DNA of 56,720 bases from Thermoanaerobacterium saccharolyticum (GCF_000747665.1 NZ_BBKT01000034.1:1-56720), one strand, 5' to 3'. Positions 27,425-36,778 are shown, numbered from the stretch's first letter. The notes: generated by a model from the letters alone, not told the origin. Numbers and translations are program-made.

Positions 27425-28141
27425 ATGTTTGGAAATTTTTTTAATAGAATGTATTATGGAGATCCACATAGACCTGATTTAAAAGCTGATGATATACCAA
27501 AGAAGGGTGTTTCACTGTTTTTTGATATTTTAAAGAACAACTTCTGGCAGCTTATAAGTCTTAATTTATTGCTTATTGTATCGTGCATACCTATTGTGAC
27601 GATAGGACCTGCTTTGGCTGGGTTCAATAATGTGCTTAGGAATCATACCCTTAATAGGAATGTATGGCTTTGGAATGATTTCAAAGATGGGTTTGTTAAG
27701 AATTTTAAGCAAAGCTTTATAATTACCTTGATAAACGCATTAGCAGCTTTTATATTAATCAACAATTATAAAATTTATTCTTCATACAGCACAGGCTTTA
27801 TAAAAATTGCAGGCAGCTATATTACTATATTTATCGGATTTATACTTGTTCTAATGAATGTGTATGTTTATCCTTTGATGGTTACGTACGATTTAAAGAT
27901 AAAGCATATATATAAAAATGCTTTGATATTTTCGATCATAAAGTTGCCACAGACGATAGGCATGGTCCTATTAAGCTTATTATTGTTTGGCCTTTGCATT
28001 TTGTTTGCGTTTATTCCGCTTATTGTTATAGGCTTTAGCTTAGTCGGGCTTGCCATAAACGTATATGACAGAAGCGTGTTCGAGAAGTACATTGACAGCA
28101 GAGTCAACCAAGAAGATAAAAAAATGGAAGATAAACCTTAA
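27425..28141 (+). CDS. YesL-like DUF624 membrane protein
   Basis: A 238-residue integral membrane protein with about five hydrophobic segments (around residues 42-66, 96-111, 126-150 and 180-210). The N-terminal MFGNFFNRMYYGDP and the FWQLISLNLLL block resemble the YesL/DUF624 family often found next to sugar ABC transporter genes. Function is unknown. It has its own promoter and an AGGAGAGG ribosome binding site. A solute-binding protein gene lies two genes on. Confidence 0.82.
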   Translation: MFGNFFNRMYYGDPHRPDLKADDIPKKGVSLFFDILKNNFWQLISLNLLLIVSCIPIVTIGPALAGFNNVLRNHTLNRNVWLWNDFKDGFVKNFKQSFIITLINALAAFILINNYKIYSSYSTGFIKIAGSYITIFIGFILVLMNVYVYPLMVTYDLKIKHIYKNALIFSIIKLPQTIGMVLLSLLLFGLCILFAFIPLIVIGFSLVGLAINVYDRSVFEKYIDSRVNQEDKKMEDKP

Positions 28142-28163
28142 GAACAGTAAGATGTATAAAACT

Positions 28164-28214
28164 TTCCATAATGGATAATATAACTAACGTTAGCTTATAT
28201 TACACATTATGGAA
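28164..28214 (+). promoter_or_regulatory. Long inverted repeat in the leader of the ferritin-like gene
   Basis: TTCCATAATG (28164-28173) pairs with CATTATGGAA (28205-28214), an inner TAATATAA pairs with TTATATTA, and the centre is the palindrome CTAACGTTAG. Only one bulge and two mismatches interrupt arms of about 25 bases. The right arm ends in the Shine-Dalgarno AAGGAG (28213-28218), so a folded RNA would partly mask it. It could equally be a DNA operator. Confidence 0.75.
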
Positions 28215-28228
28215 GGAGCAAAAGATAT

Positions 28229-28864
28229 ATGGAAAATAAGGATAGCCTAATGGAAGTTTTATCAGATGGCATAAATAGTGAGGCTATGGCGATTGAACAG
28301 TACATGGCTGATTTAGACAGGATTCGCAATCCTTATGTGAGAAACATCTTTAAAAAAGTGCTGTCGGATGAGAAAGCACATCAAAATAGCTTTAAAAGAG
28401 CTTATGATTTTTTTGGCAAAACTCGCAACAATGAGCTTACATGGCAAGACAATGTGTCGATGAGATTCAAAATGATAAGCAATTTTATGGGTACAAATAC
28501 TACAAAAGGTTTTTTACTGGGAATAAGTGCTGCATTTATACTTGCATCTATAGGGCCAAATATAAAAAGGGCTTTAAAGCCAGTGGCTGTTGGTGCTGTC
28601 TCAGGTGCAATGACAGTATCTGAAAAGATGAGGAATTTAGCCGATGTAGCAAAACAAAACATCGATGTTATTGCAAAAGATGCTGTAAAGTATAAGGATG
28701 AACAGTTATCAAAGATGAGAAATGATAGCGACGAGATTGCTAAAAGTATAATAGAAGAACTGCAGAATCAAAGAGATGCTGCCTTAAAAGAAGCACAAGA
28801 TTTAAAAGCGAGAATGGATGCATTAGAAAAAGAAATAAGTGAACTTAGTAAAAATAAAGAGTGA
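28229..28864 (+). CDS. Ferritin-like domain fused to a YtxH-like membrane/coiled-coil domain
   Basis: A 211-residue protein in two parts. Residues 1-70 look like a ferritin/rubrerythrin-like helical bundle, with INSEAMAIEQYM and the ExxH motif DEKAHQNSF. Residues 89-150 (GFLLGISAAFILASIGP followed by a basic helix) match the layout of the two small proteins of the P1B ATPase cluster. The C-terminus is a charged coiled coil. This fusion links iron binding to the fez-like anchor domain. Only some of the usual di-iron ligands are obvious, so metal binding is unproven. Confidence 0.75.
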   Translation: MENKDSLMEVLSDGINSEAMAIEQYMADLDRIRNPYVRNIFKKVLSDEKAHQNSFKRAYDFFGKTRNNELTWQDNVSMRFKMISNFMGTNTTKGFLLGISAAFILASIGPNIKRALKPVAVGAVSGAMTVSEKMRNLADVAKQNIDVIAKDAVKYKDEQLSKMRNDSDEIAKSIIEELQNQRDAALKEAQDLKARMDALEKEISELSKNKE

Positions 28865-28910
28865 TATGGAATGTTTAACATGAATATAGATAGAGTAAGA
28901 GGTGAATCTT

Positions 28911-30194
28911 ATGAAAAAACCTTTTGCTCTTTTTTTGATTTTATTGATGGTTGCTTTTTTAGTTACATGGCCATACTACATGTATTTGTATGAAACGGGT
29001 AAAATAAATTTTACAGAAGTTAATGACGAAGATTATAGAGGGATAATTACATTTTGCGATTTTCCACATTGGTCAGTCGATGATCCGATAGGTTTTAATT
29101 TCATAAAGAAAAAGATACAAGATTTTGAATATTTGCATCCAGGGGTTATAATTGAATTTGAGCCAATTAAAAATAGCAATTTTTACTATGATGCCAATGA
29201 TATAATTGGTGATGGTAAACCTGATATAATCCCTGTAACTTCAGATAGTCCATTTATCTACAACGGTAAATTAGAACCCCTTGACAAATATCTTGATAAA
29301 AATTATAAGAAGTCATTAAAAGAGAATGTCCTTAATGGGTTTATGCACAACAATAGCGTTTATGGCATTCCTTTAGGGATGTACACAAGCGTCCTTTACA
29401 TAAACAGTGATTTATTCAGCAAAAAAGAAGTTGAAGTTCCTCAAAATGGAGAGTGGAGTTATGAGGAGTTTTTAAATGATATGGCTAAGCTTACATATCA
29501 AGAAGGCAAAAAAGAAAAAAAGAATTTTTATGGAGTAACTTTGTATATGGAAAGAAGTTATAATCTTTGGGGATTTCTGATGGCAGATGGGGCAAATATA
29601 TTCGATGATAAAGGAATAGTTTCATTTAAAGGACCACAGGCGGAGTCTGGCCTTAAAAAATTAATAGAATTATATGCAAAAGGTACGATAGATCCTGTAG
29701 CGTTTGGCAATGATTACAGCAAAGTATGGGATAGTTTTACAGTCAATAAAGAAAGTGCTGTCTTGGTTGATGAAAGTTACAAAGTTCAATATCTTAAATA
29801 CCTTGAAAACAAAAATAAACTTTTTCAGTTTGATGTTGTGCTGTATCCAGAAGGAGATGGCGATGTGCCTATCACAATATCTCCAAAAATTTACGGTTAT
29901 GGCATCACAAAGCAAATTGATAAAAAGAAATTGGATATGGCATTTAAATTTGTGAAATTTATTACAGATTCTCAAGAAAGCGTAGAGAAAATAGGGTATA
30001 TTCCAGTAAAGAAGGATGTACCTATAACCGATGAACTTATGAAAAAAATTGACATGGCAGTTAAATACACTGATAATATACCGCAAAATTGGCATGACAA
30101 AAATATCATGATCAATAAAGCCTTAATAGAGGGATTAAGAAATAAAGAAAACGAAAAAGTGATTTTGGAAAGAATTCAAAAAACGTTAAATTAG
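28911..30194 (+). CDS. Orphan ABC transporter solute-binding protein
   Basis: A 427-residue family 1 extracellular solute-binding protein (sugar type). Residues 1-25 form a hydrophobic N-terminal anchor or signal, but no lipobox cysteine is seen, which is unusual for a Gram-positive binding protein. Later blocks such as DIIPVTSDSPF, VYGIPLGMYTSVLYIN and ESAVLVDESYK fit the fold. The ATG at 28911 is chosen because AGAGGTGA lies upstream. No permease or ATPase genes are adjacent. It converges with 30191-30736, overlapping by four bases. Confidence 0.8.
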   Translation: MKKPFALFLILLMVAFLVTWPYYMYLYETGKINFTEVNDEDYRGIITFCDFPHWSVDDPIGFNFIKKKIQDFEYLHPGVIIEFEPIKNSNFYYDANDIIGDGKPDIIPVTSDSPFIYNGKLEPLDKYLDKNYKKSLKENVLNGFMHNNSVYGIPLGMYTSVLYINSDLFSKKEVEVPQNGEWSYEEFLNDMAKLTYQEGKKEKKNFYGVTLYMERSYNLWGFLMADGANIFDDKGIVSFKGPQAESGLKKLIELYAKGTIDPVAFGNDYSKVWDSFTVNKESAVLVDESYKVQYLKYLENKNKLFQFDVVLYPEGDGDVPITISPKIYGYGITKQIDKKKLDMAFKFVKFITDSQESVEKIGYIPVKKDVPITDELMKKIDMAVKYTDNIPQNWHDKNIMINKALIEGLRNKENEKVILERIQKTLN

Positions 30195-30736
30195 TAGCGG
30201 CTGTTTATTGTCTTTTTCGTAATCAAAACCATCTTTGCCGTAAACTTATTATTGCGAAGCCGCTTAAACCCTTCAGGGTGAAATATGCCCAAAAGAAAGC
30301 TTTCATAATGGGTGATTATGAATCTTTCAAGAGGTGATTTCATGTCCATTACTTCAAAGCCCAGCATTTCCACACCTTGATTAAAAAGGGTATATCCCAT
30401 AAATACATTTACATCATCAAACTCATGATTTTCATTAATATAATTTTTTAACGCTTTTAAAGATTTTTTAAACCTTTTTAGTGTTATGATGCCAACAGTG
30501 ACAGGTGAATTGCTGCTGGATGTTATCTCTGTAAGGACTTTATTGTTTAAATGAAGCTCGGCAAATTTATCGTCTTTATCTAGGACTGTGCCATCTTTTA
30601 GGACGATCTTTTTGCCTCTGTATCTTTTTATTGCGATTCTTATTTCAGAATCGTCTCCGCCTACTGTATGAATATTATTTAATTTTGCAAATACAAATTC
30701 CCATAAAGACCAAATGTACATAAAAATCTTTTTCAT
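30191..30736 (-). CDS. YkoP-like protein of unknown function
   Basis: A 181-residue protein with no clear enzymatic motif. The N-terminal amphipathic MKKIFMYIWSLWEFVF and the PLERFIITHYESF region resemble the YkoP-type proteins that accompany polysaccharide deacetylases in Bacillus-like genomes; this is from memory of family context. It follows the deacetylase gene by 14 bases on the same strand, with GAGGTA as ribosome binding site, so the two form an operon. Confidence 0.6.
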   Translation of the reverse strand: MKKIFMYIWSLWEFVFAKLNNIHTVGGDDSEIRIAIKRYRGKKIVLKDGTVLDKDDKFAELHLNNKVLTEITSSSNSPVTVGIITLKRFKKSLKALKNYINENHEFDDVNVFMGYTLFNQGVEMLGFEVMDMKSPLERFIITHYESFLLGIFHPEGFKRLRNNKFTAKMVLITKKTINSRY

Positions 30737-30750
30737 AATGATTACCTCGT

Positions 30751-31461
30751 TTACGAAAAAATAAATTTGTTTATGTCGACAATTTCTAAGTTTTTCTCTT
30801 TTATCCCGCTTATTATCTTATCAAGAGCTATAAGCATTGTCTCAGGAGCTTCTTTGTCTGACCCTATGTTGTCGCTGCTATCGTGAAATATCAAGATGTT
30901 TCCGCCTTTTACTTTGCTTAATATGCGATTTACTATCAAACTTGGGTCTTTTACTTTCCAATCCCAGCTCATGTAGCTCCATAAAATTATTTTAATGCCT
31001 AATTTTTTCGAATACCTGTAGATAAAGGTTGTAAATAATCCCCATGGCGGTCTATAATATGAAGGATACTTTCCGGTAATCTGAGAGATAATTTCAACTG
31101 ATTTCAATAATTCCTTGTACGTAGCAATAGGTCCTAAGAACCAGTTTATGTGATGCTTATAACCGTGGATGCCTATTTCATGACCTCTATTTACGATTTC
31201 TCTGGCTAAATCTGGATACTTTTCAACTTTGTCTGCCAACAAAAAAAAGCACGCTTTAACATTGTATTTATCCAAAAGGGACAAAAGTATAGGCGTGTAC
31301 TCAGGATCTGGACCGTCATCAAAAGTAATCGCTATCCACGGCACTTTCTTTTTTCTGCTTGTATATATGACATTGTAGTGGAAAATACGGCCCAGCATGG
31401 TAGGAAGCAGTGCTACTAAGACTAAGTAAAGTATGTAAATTTTTATCATGAATTTTATCAT
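30751..31461 (-). CDS. Polysaccharide deacetylase, NodB homology domain
   Basis: A 236-residue membrane-anchored CE4 deacetylase acting on cell-wall or exopolysaccharide amino sugars. An N-terminal membrane segment (residues 5-24) precedes the NodB domain: TFDDGPDP carries the catalytic base and first metal ligand, HGYKHH the two zinc histidines, and RPPWG the substrate loop. The start at 31461 has GGGGGA upstream. It is the first gene of a two-gene minus-strand unit. Confidence 0.9.
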   Translation of the reverse strand: MIKFMIKIYILYLVLVALLPTMLGRIFHYNVIYTSRKKKVPWIAITFDDGPDPEYTPILLSLLDKYNVKACFFLLADKVEKYPDLAREIVNRGHEIGIHGYKHHINWFLGPIATYKELLKSVEIISQITGKYPSYYRPPWGLFTTFIYRYSKKLGIKIILWSYMSWDWKVKDPSLIVNRILSKVKGGNILIFHDSSDNIGSDKEAPETMLIALDKIISGIKEKNLEIVDINKFIFS

Positions 31462-31550
31462 TCTGCTAGTTTCCCCCTTACAATAAAATTATATACGTAA
31501 AAAGTGAATCTTACAAGTTTGTAGCTACATTAATGCTAATGTCATTTTGC

Positions 31551-31579
31551 TTGAAGAGTTTAGAAAAAAATTTTATAAT
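31551..31579 (+). promoter_or_regulatory. Promoter of the apbE operon
   Basis: TTGAAG (31551-31556) and a consensus TATAAT (31574-31579) are separated by 17 bases, about 40 bases before the apbE start. Confidence 0.75.
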
Positions 31580-31619
31580 AAGAGAAGCGAATTTAACTTA
31601 AGTTGAGAGGATTGTTTAG

Positions 31620-32676
31620 ATGATGAATCATTATTTTATAAAAAAAAGTCGTGGCAATTATTTTAATAATGCTTATTTCTGTATCTATTGCGGGATGTGG
31701 TAATAGCGATCAAAAGTATACACGTACTGATTTTATGATGGATACTGTAGTGCAAGTTACAGCATACGGCAGAAATGCAAAAAAAGCAGTTGACGAGTCC
31801 ATGAACAAACTGAAAGAAATCGACAACCTTATGAGCACCCAAAAAAGCGGCAGCGATGTACAAAAGATAAACGACAATGCTGGTGTAAAATACGTCAAAG
31901 TAAATCCAGAGACATTTTATGTGATAAAGACGGCTTTAAAGTACAGCAAAATAAGTGGTGGATATTTCGATATAACTATTGCTCCATTGGTGAATTTATG
32001 GGGTATCGGCACTGATCATGCCCATGTTCCGACGGAAAGCCAAATTAAGGACGCCATGAAATACATAAACTACAAAGACGTCTTGCTGGATGAAAAGAAT
32101 GATGAAGTTAAATTAAGCAGAAAAGGCATGGCAATAGATTTAGGAGGAATTGCTAAAGGATTTGCTGCTGATGAACTGGAAAACATCATGAAAGAAAATG
32201 GCATAAAGCACGCACTTATAAACTTAGGCGGCAGTAGCGTATATCTTTATGGTTCAAAGCCAGATGGTTCCAATTGGAATATAGGAATACAAGATCCTTT
32301 TGGAGATAAAGGTACGTATTTTGCAATCGTTTCTGGCAAAGACATGCTGATAGACACATCTGGTAATTATGAAAGGTACTTTATTCAAAACGGGAAAAGA
32401 TACCATCACATATTAAATCCTTTTACGGGGTATCCTGCAGAAAGCGGCGTCGTCAGTACAACAATAGTTTCTACTAATATTAAGTCTATTGATGCTGATG
32501 CTTTGTCTACAATTGCTTTTATTTTAGGCGTTGATAAAGGGATGAAATTGGTAGAGAGCATGCCTGGTGTAGATGCAATCTTTGTCACACCGGATTATAA
32601 AGTATATGCAACATCAGGACTTAAGGGAAAATTAAAGATAACAGATTCGAGGTTTAAGCTGTATGAAAATAGGTGA
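31620..32676 (+). pseudogene. apbE: FAD:protein FMN transferase (ApbE), frameshifted near its start
   Basis: ApbE attaches FMN to threonine residues of membrane redox proteins. From ATG 31620 (or 31623) the frame breaks at A8 31640-31647. Removing one A joins MNHYFIKK to VVAIILIMLISVSIAGCG, a perfect lipoprotein signal peptide, and gives about 351 residues. The rest shows the family motifs DTVVQVTAYG, GGIAKGFAAD, NLGGSSVY, the HHILNPFTGYPA block and DADALSTIAF. Without the correction the only start is a GTG at 31651 with no ribosome binding site, and the membrane anchor would lose its charged N-terminus. Confidence 0.9.
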
Positions 32677-33031
32677 TAAGATTTTAATAGGAGTGCTTTT
32701 GATTATTTCTCTTGTTTCTGCCTATTTTACTTATGACAAGGCGTTAAGTAGGACTGGCACCAACGTAGTAATAGAAGTCAACGGTTCTAAGTACCAAGAA
32801 TTGCCTTTAAATGTTGACAAGACGGTGACAATTCGCAATGGCAGGCATTTAAATGTCGTTGAGATAAAAGATGGGAAAGTAAGAATGAGAGAAGCTAATT
32901 GTCTAGATCAGATATGTGTTAAAACAGGCTGGATAGAAAAAGAAGGCCAGCAGATTGTATGCCTTCCAAATAGAGTAGTAGTAAGAGTTACAGGAGGCAA
33001 AAAAGGAGAAGTAGATGATATAGTATATTAA
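32663..33031 (+). CDS. NusG domain II-containing membrane protein
   Basis: A 122-residue protein with one N-terminal membrane segment (residues 7-23) and a NusG_II/KOW-like extracellular beta domain with two cysteines (REANCLDQICVKTGW and QIVCLPNRVVV). Such proteins are commonly encoded next to ApbE and Rnf or Gx-type redox genes. It overlaps the end of apbE by 14 bases, so it is coupled. No Rnf genes are in the window; its redox partner is unknown. Confidence 0.85.
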   Translation: MKIGDKILIGVLLIISLVSAYFTYDKALSRTGTNVVIEVNGSKYQELPLNVDKTVTIRNGRHLNVVEIKDGKVRMREANCLDQICVKTGWIEKEGQQIVCLPNRVVVRVTGGKKGEVDDIVY

Positions 33032-33067
33032 ATAGCCGCACAATTTTAACGTACGGCTATTTTTTTA
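33031..33067. terminator. Bidirectional terminator
   Basis: AATAGCCG (33031-33038) pairs with CGGCTATT (33054-33061), followed by TTTTTTA on the plus strand. It separates the convergent NusG-II and PBP genes and overlaps the PBP 3' end. Confidence 0.8.
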
Positions 33068-34719
33068 TCATCAGATATCTTAATGTGTTTGAAAGTATGT
33101 CTTTGACGACAGGCGCCGCAATTTCTCCACCCATGTGGCCGTTTTTAGTAGGATTTCTTATAACCACTAAAACGGCTACTTGAGGGTTATCTACAGGTGC
33201 AAATGCGGCAAAAGATGCTGTATACTTTCCTGGCGAATAATTTTCAGTCGTACCTGATTTTCCGCCTACTGTAAAACCGGGTATTTGACATGCTGTTCCT
33301 GTTCCTTCATCAACGACTTTTTTAAGCAGTTCTTTCATTGTGTTTGACGTATCCTGCGATATAACCTGCCTTATGACTTGTGGCTTAAATTCTTTTATGA
33401 CTTTATCGCCTGATTTTATCTCCTTCACTATGTTTGGCTTCATTAAGTATCCACCATTTATAGTCGCTGAAAAAGCATCTATCATTTGAAGTGGCGTTAC
33501 TGCTATGCCTTGTCCAAAAGACATGGATGCTAGGTCTACGGGATGAACGTTTTTTTCGGGTATTATCATGCCAGATGCTTCACCTGGAAGCTGTATTCCA
33601 GTTGGGCTTCCGAATCCAAAGGCGTTTATGTACTTATACAATGTATTTAATTTTAGCCGTTCCACAATTATCTTCATGAATACTGTGTCGCTGGACATTG
33701 CAACTGCTTGGGAAAAATCGATATTTCCCAATTTTGTCCAGCTATTTATCCTATGTCCTGATACGATGTAGTAACCGGGATCGTAAAATTGCTCATTTGG
33801 CGTGACTAAAGATTCTTCTAATGCGGCAGATGCTGTTACTACTTTAAATACTGATCCTGGTTCATACAGATAAGACACAGCAGGGTTTGACCATGTGTCG
33901 ATGGAGCTAACCTTATTTGGATTATTTGGATCAAAATCTGGAACATTCGCCATAGCTAAGATATCGCCTGTCTTCGGATTCATCACGATTGCTGAAATGC
34001 CGTTAGCTGGACTGTAAGTTTCGTAAGCTTTTTCTATGGCTGTTTCTGTATATCCCTGAATCACTGAGTCGACAGTAAGGACCAAATCATCTCCTTTTTC
34101 AGGTTTGTATAATTTTTCAGGAAGTCCTATGACATGACCTATTTCATCAGTTGTGGCTACTTCTAACCCCGATGTTCCTTTTAAGTATCTATCAAACGAG
34201 TATTCCAAACCGTACAGTCCGTTTCCGTCTACACCAGTGAATCCTAATGTCTGCGACAATAGACTGCCGTCTGGATAGCTTCTAATGCTGGTGTCTTCTA
34301 CGTATATTCCTGCAAGGTTTAATTTTTTTATCTTGTTTACATTATCCAGTGAGACATTTTTTTTTAAGGACAGTCCACTCAGAATTTTTATTGCTGAGAA
34401 GCTTGTACAGCGAATCTTTCTTCATGCCTAATAAGTTATATAATTTGTTTGCTACCGCATCGGGATGTGTTATATTTTTAGGTGCAGCATACACATCGCC
34501 GCCGCTTACATTAGTGGCCAGGATATTTCCATTTGCATCGTAAATAATTCCCCTCTGTGGCTTTAATACTATCTTGGATGTTGTCTGATTTTTGACGGCC
34601 AGTGAATATTTTGGTGCCATGACAATCTGTACCCATATTAATCGAGCTACAAGACATGCAATTAAAAACAAAAATGTAATAAGTACGAGCAAAATGCGCT
34701 TTTTATTTATTGATGCCAA
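33057..34719 (-). pseudogene. Class B penicillin-binding protein (FtsI/SpoVD/Pbp2-like), frameshifted
   Basis: A peptidoglycan transpeptidase of about 553 residues after one correction. The N-terminal part has a membrane segment (LLVLITFLFLIACL) and the dimerisation domain starting KPQRGIIYDANGN. Frame is lost at T9 34357-34365 (A9 on the coding strand); deleting one A joins EWTVLKKN to VSLDNVNKIKK. The transpeptidase motifs are SVFK (catalytic Ser), SSD and KSGTT. No PASTA domain follows. The start is TTG at 34719 with AAGGGGG upstream. There are no division or spore genes beside it to say which class B role it has. Confidence 0.9.
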
Positions 34720-34786
34720 TTGAAAGTATCCCCCTTGTACGTTTATAATTTTATTTTAAATCAATAATGTGGACATTTCAATTGGT

Positions 34787-35710
34787 TTACATGAATCTAC
34801 ATTCGGTAGGTTTCACATCTAAAGCAAATTCTAAGAAAGAAGGTGCTCTCATTTTGAAATTTTCCGACCACTCCATGAATTTAACTTTACATACGATGAC
34901 AGGCAATATCCATTGAACGGTGCTCATATTAAAACCGTAAAATTCAGGTTTGACCTTCAGATCATTGGCGACATCTAAAAATGACGATAATTCTTTTTGA
35001 GATATTCCAGATTCTACATTTCCAATGTGTATAAGTTTATCATCTTCATTGTATAGTCCCAAGACTAACGCGGTTTTATCTGTTCTATAGCCTAATACCA
35101 CAGCATTTAGTACTATGTGGTGTTTGAATTTTTGCCACAGACTACTTCTTTTTCCTAAGTAATATTTTGAGTCTGCTTTTTTAGCCATTACTCCTTCCAG
35201 TTGTTTTTTGCCAGTTTCCGCAAATAAAGTTTTGCCATGTCCAAATATATAATCTGATATCCTTATTATATTGCTTTCGCTGACGATTTTACTTAAAATT
35301 TCTCTGCGTTCAATCAGTGGATAGTTTAATAGCTCTTTTCCATCCACATATAATACATCCCACGTTATAAACATTGCTGGATTGGACTTGCTTAAAAGTT
35401 CTATTCTTAGTTTGTTTTGTTGGTGTTTTCGCATCATTATGTTTCTATAGCTTGGTTTATTGTCTTTTAAGACAATTAATTCTCCGTCAAGTATTGCCTC
35501 ATTTGATTTTAAGTATTCATCCATATTTATAAGCTCTGGGAATTGGTGGGTTATATCTACAAGCCTTCTGTCTTGAAGCTTTGTGGAAGATGAGAGAAAT
35601 GCTATCGTTCTTGAACCATCCCATTTGATTTCATACACCCAATTTGGATCGTCAAAGACATTTCCCGATATAGCCAGCATAGGAGAAATTTTCTCATCCA
35701 TCATGGACAT
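34787..35710 (-). CDS. ATP-dependent DNA ligase for end joining (LigD ligase-domain type)
   Basis: A 307-residue ATP-dependent ligase with the adenylation motif EIKWDGSR (catalytic lysine near residue 28), motif III-like FITWDVLYVDG, motif IV LEGVMAKK and motif V WQKFKHH, followed by an OB-fold. It corresponds to the ligase domain of LigD without polymerase or phosphoesterase domains. It starts two bases after the Ku stop codon, so the pair forms a minimal bacterial non-homologous end-joining operon. Confidence 0.92.
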   Translation of the reverse strand: MSMMDEKISPMLAISGNVFDDPNWVYEIKWDGSRTIAFLSSSTKLQDRRLVDITHQFPELINMDEYLKSNEAILDGELIVLKDNKPSYRNIMMRKHQQNKLRIELLSKSNPAMFITWDVLYVDGKELLNYPLIERREILSKIVSESNIIRISDYIFGHGKTLFAETGKKQLEGVMAKKADSKYYLGKRSSLWQKFKHHIVLNAVVLGYRTDKTALVLGLYNEDDKLIHIGNVESGISQKELSSFLDVANDLKVKPEFYGFNMSTVQWILPVIVCKVKFMEWSENFKMRAPSFLEFALDVKPTECRFM

Positions 35711-35712
35711 CT

Positions 35713-36522
35713 TTATGCACCTTTTTTCTTTTTTGATTTTTTTACAATGTTTTCTCCTTTTACTGATTCGATGCTGGCTTTTAATGCGCTTACAAGGTCT
35801 AAGACATTTTCTTCCTTTGGCGATTCGGGTATTTCAATTTTTCTATCTTGAATTTTCGACTCGATTATTTCGATCAGGGCTTTTCTGTAGTTGTCATCGT
35901 ATTTTTCAGGAGAAAAATCAGATGTCAGAGTATCCACAAGCTTTATAGCCATATTCACCTCATTTTCGTGCAGATCTACGTTGCGAATTGGTGGAAGTTC
36001 ATTTGTACTTCTTATTTCGTCAGGGAAGTGCATTGTTTCTAATACCATGTAATTGCCATTGAAAACTCTTATGCAGGCTAAATCTTGTCTTGAGCGTATG
36101 ACGACTCTTGCAACTGCGACACGATTTAATTTCTTCATAGAATCTCTTAAAAGTACGTATGGTTTTGCACCGATTTCATCTGGTGCGATGTAGTATGTCT
36201 TATCGAAATATATTGGGTCTATTTGACTTAAATCTGTAAAATCAATAATATCTATTGTTTTGACTGTAGACTTAGGAATTCTTTCTAAATCTTCTTCATC
36301 TATGATGACAAATTTTCCTGGTTCATATTCATAACCTCTTACGATTTCCTCATCAGAGACTTCTTTATTGCACACAGGGCAAATCTTCTCATATTTTATA
36401 GGTGATTTGCAGTCCTTGTGAAGCTGTCTAAAATGGATAGAATTGTCTTCTGTAGCTGCGTATAGTTTTATAGGGATGCTGACAAGGCCAAAGCTAATGG
36501 CACCTTTCCACATCGAACGCAT
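35713..36522 (-). CDS. ku: Ku homodimeric DNA end-binding protein
   Basis: A 269-residue Ku that rings DNA double-strand ends and recruits the ligase encoded directly downstream. The N-terminal MRSMWKGAISFGLVSIPIKLYAA (split by family convention) and CPVCNKEV are typical, and the C-terminus is lysine-rich (KKSKKKKGA), as in many Ku proteins that hold DNA. AGAAGGTG precedes the ATG at 36522. Confidence 0.95.
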   Translation of the reverse strand: MRSMWKGAISFGLVSIPIKLYAATEDNSIHFRQLHKDCKSPIKYEKICPVCNKEVSDEEIVRGYEYEPGKFVIIDEEDLERIPKSTVKTIDIIDFTDLSQIDPIYFDKTYYIAPDEIGAKPYVLLRDSMKKLNRVAVARVVIRSRQDLACIRVFNGNYMVLETMHFPDEIRSTNELPPIRNVDLHENEVNMAIKLVDTLTSDFSPEKYDDNYRKALIEIIESKIQDRKIEIPESPKEENVLDLVSALKASIESVKGENIVKKSKKKKGA

Positions 36523-36682
36523 TTTTTCACCTTCTTTTCAATATTTATTAATTAGTATAACCATGAAAAACTCATAATCTACAGGTAATTTATGGTATCA
36601 GCTTGACTTTGATACTGTTTGCCTATATAATATTAATTAATTATTAAAAATATAAATTTTTTATTAAATTTATTTAAAAAAT

Positions 36683-36778
36683 ATGCCTAATCGAAAGAGC
36701 GGGGGATATCTTTGGGGTGAATCCGCTTTAGCGGTAGGGTTACTCTTTACCGAACCCGTCAACTAACCTCGTAGGCAT
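36683..36778 (+). ncRNA. Cyclic di-AMP riboswitch (ydaO/yuaA class)
   Basis: Conserved blocks of the ydaO motif are present in order: AGCGGGGGA, GGGGTGAATCC, a GGTAGGGTT stem, CCGAACCCGTCA and CTAACCTCGTAGGC. ATGCCT (36683-36688) closes P1 with AGGCAT (36773-36778). It ends nine bases before the cell-wall hydrolase start region. The class normally turns wall hydrolase and osmolyte genes off when c-di-AMP is high. No separate terminator is seen, so control may act on translation. Confidence 0.92.
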
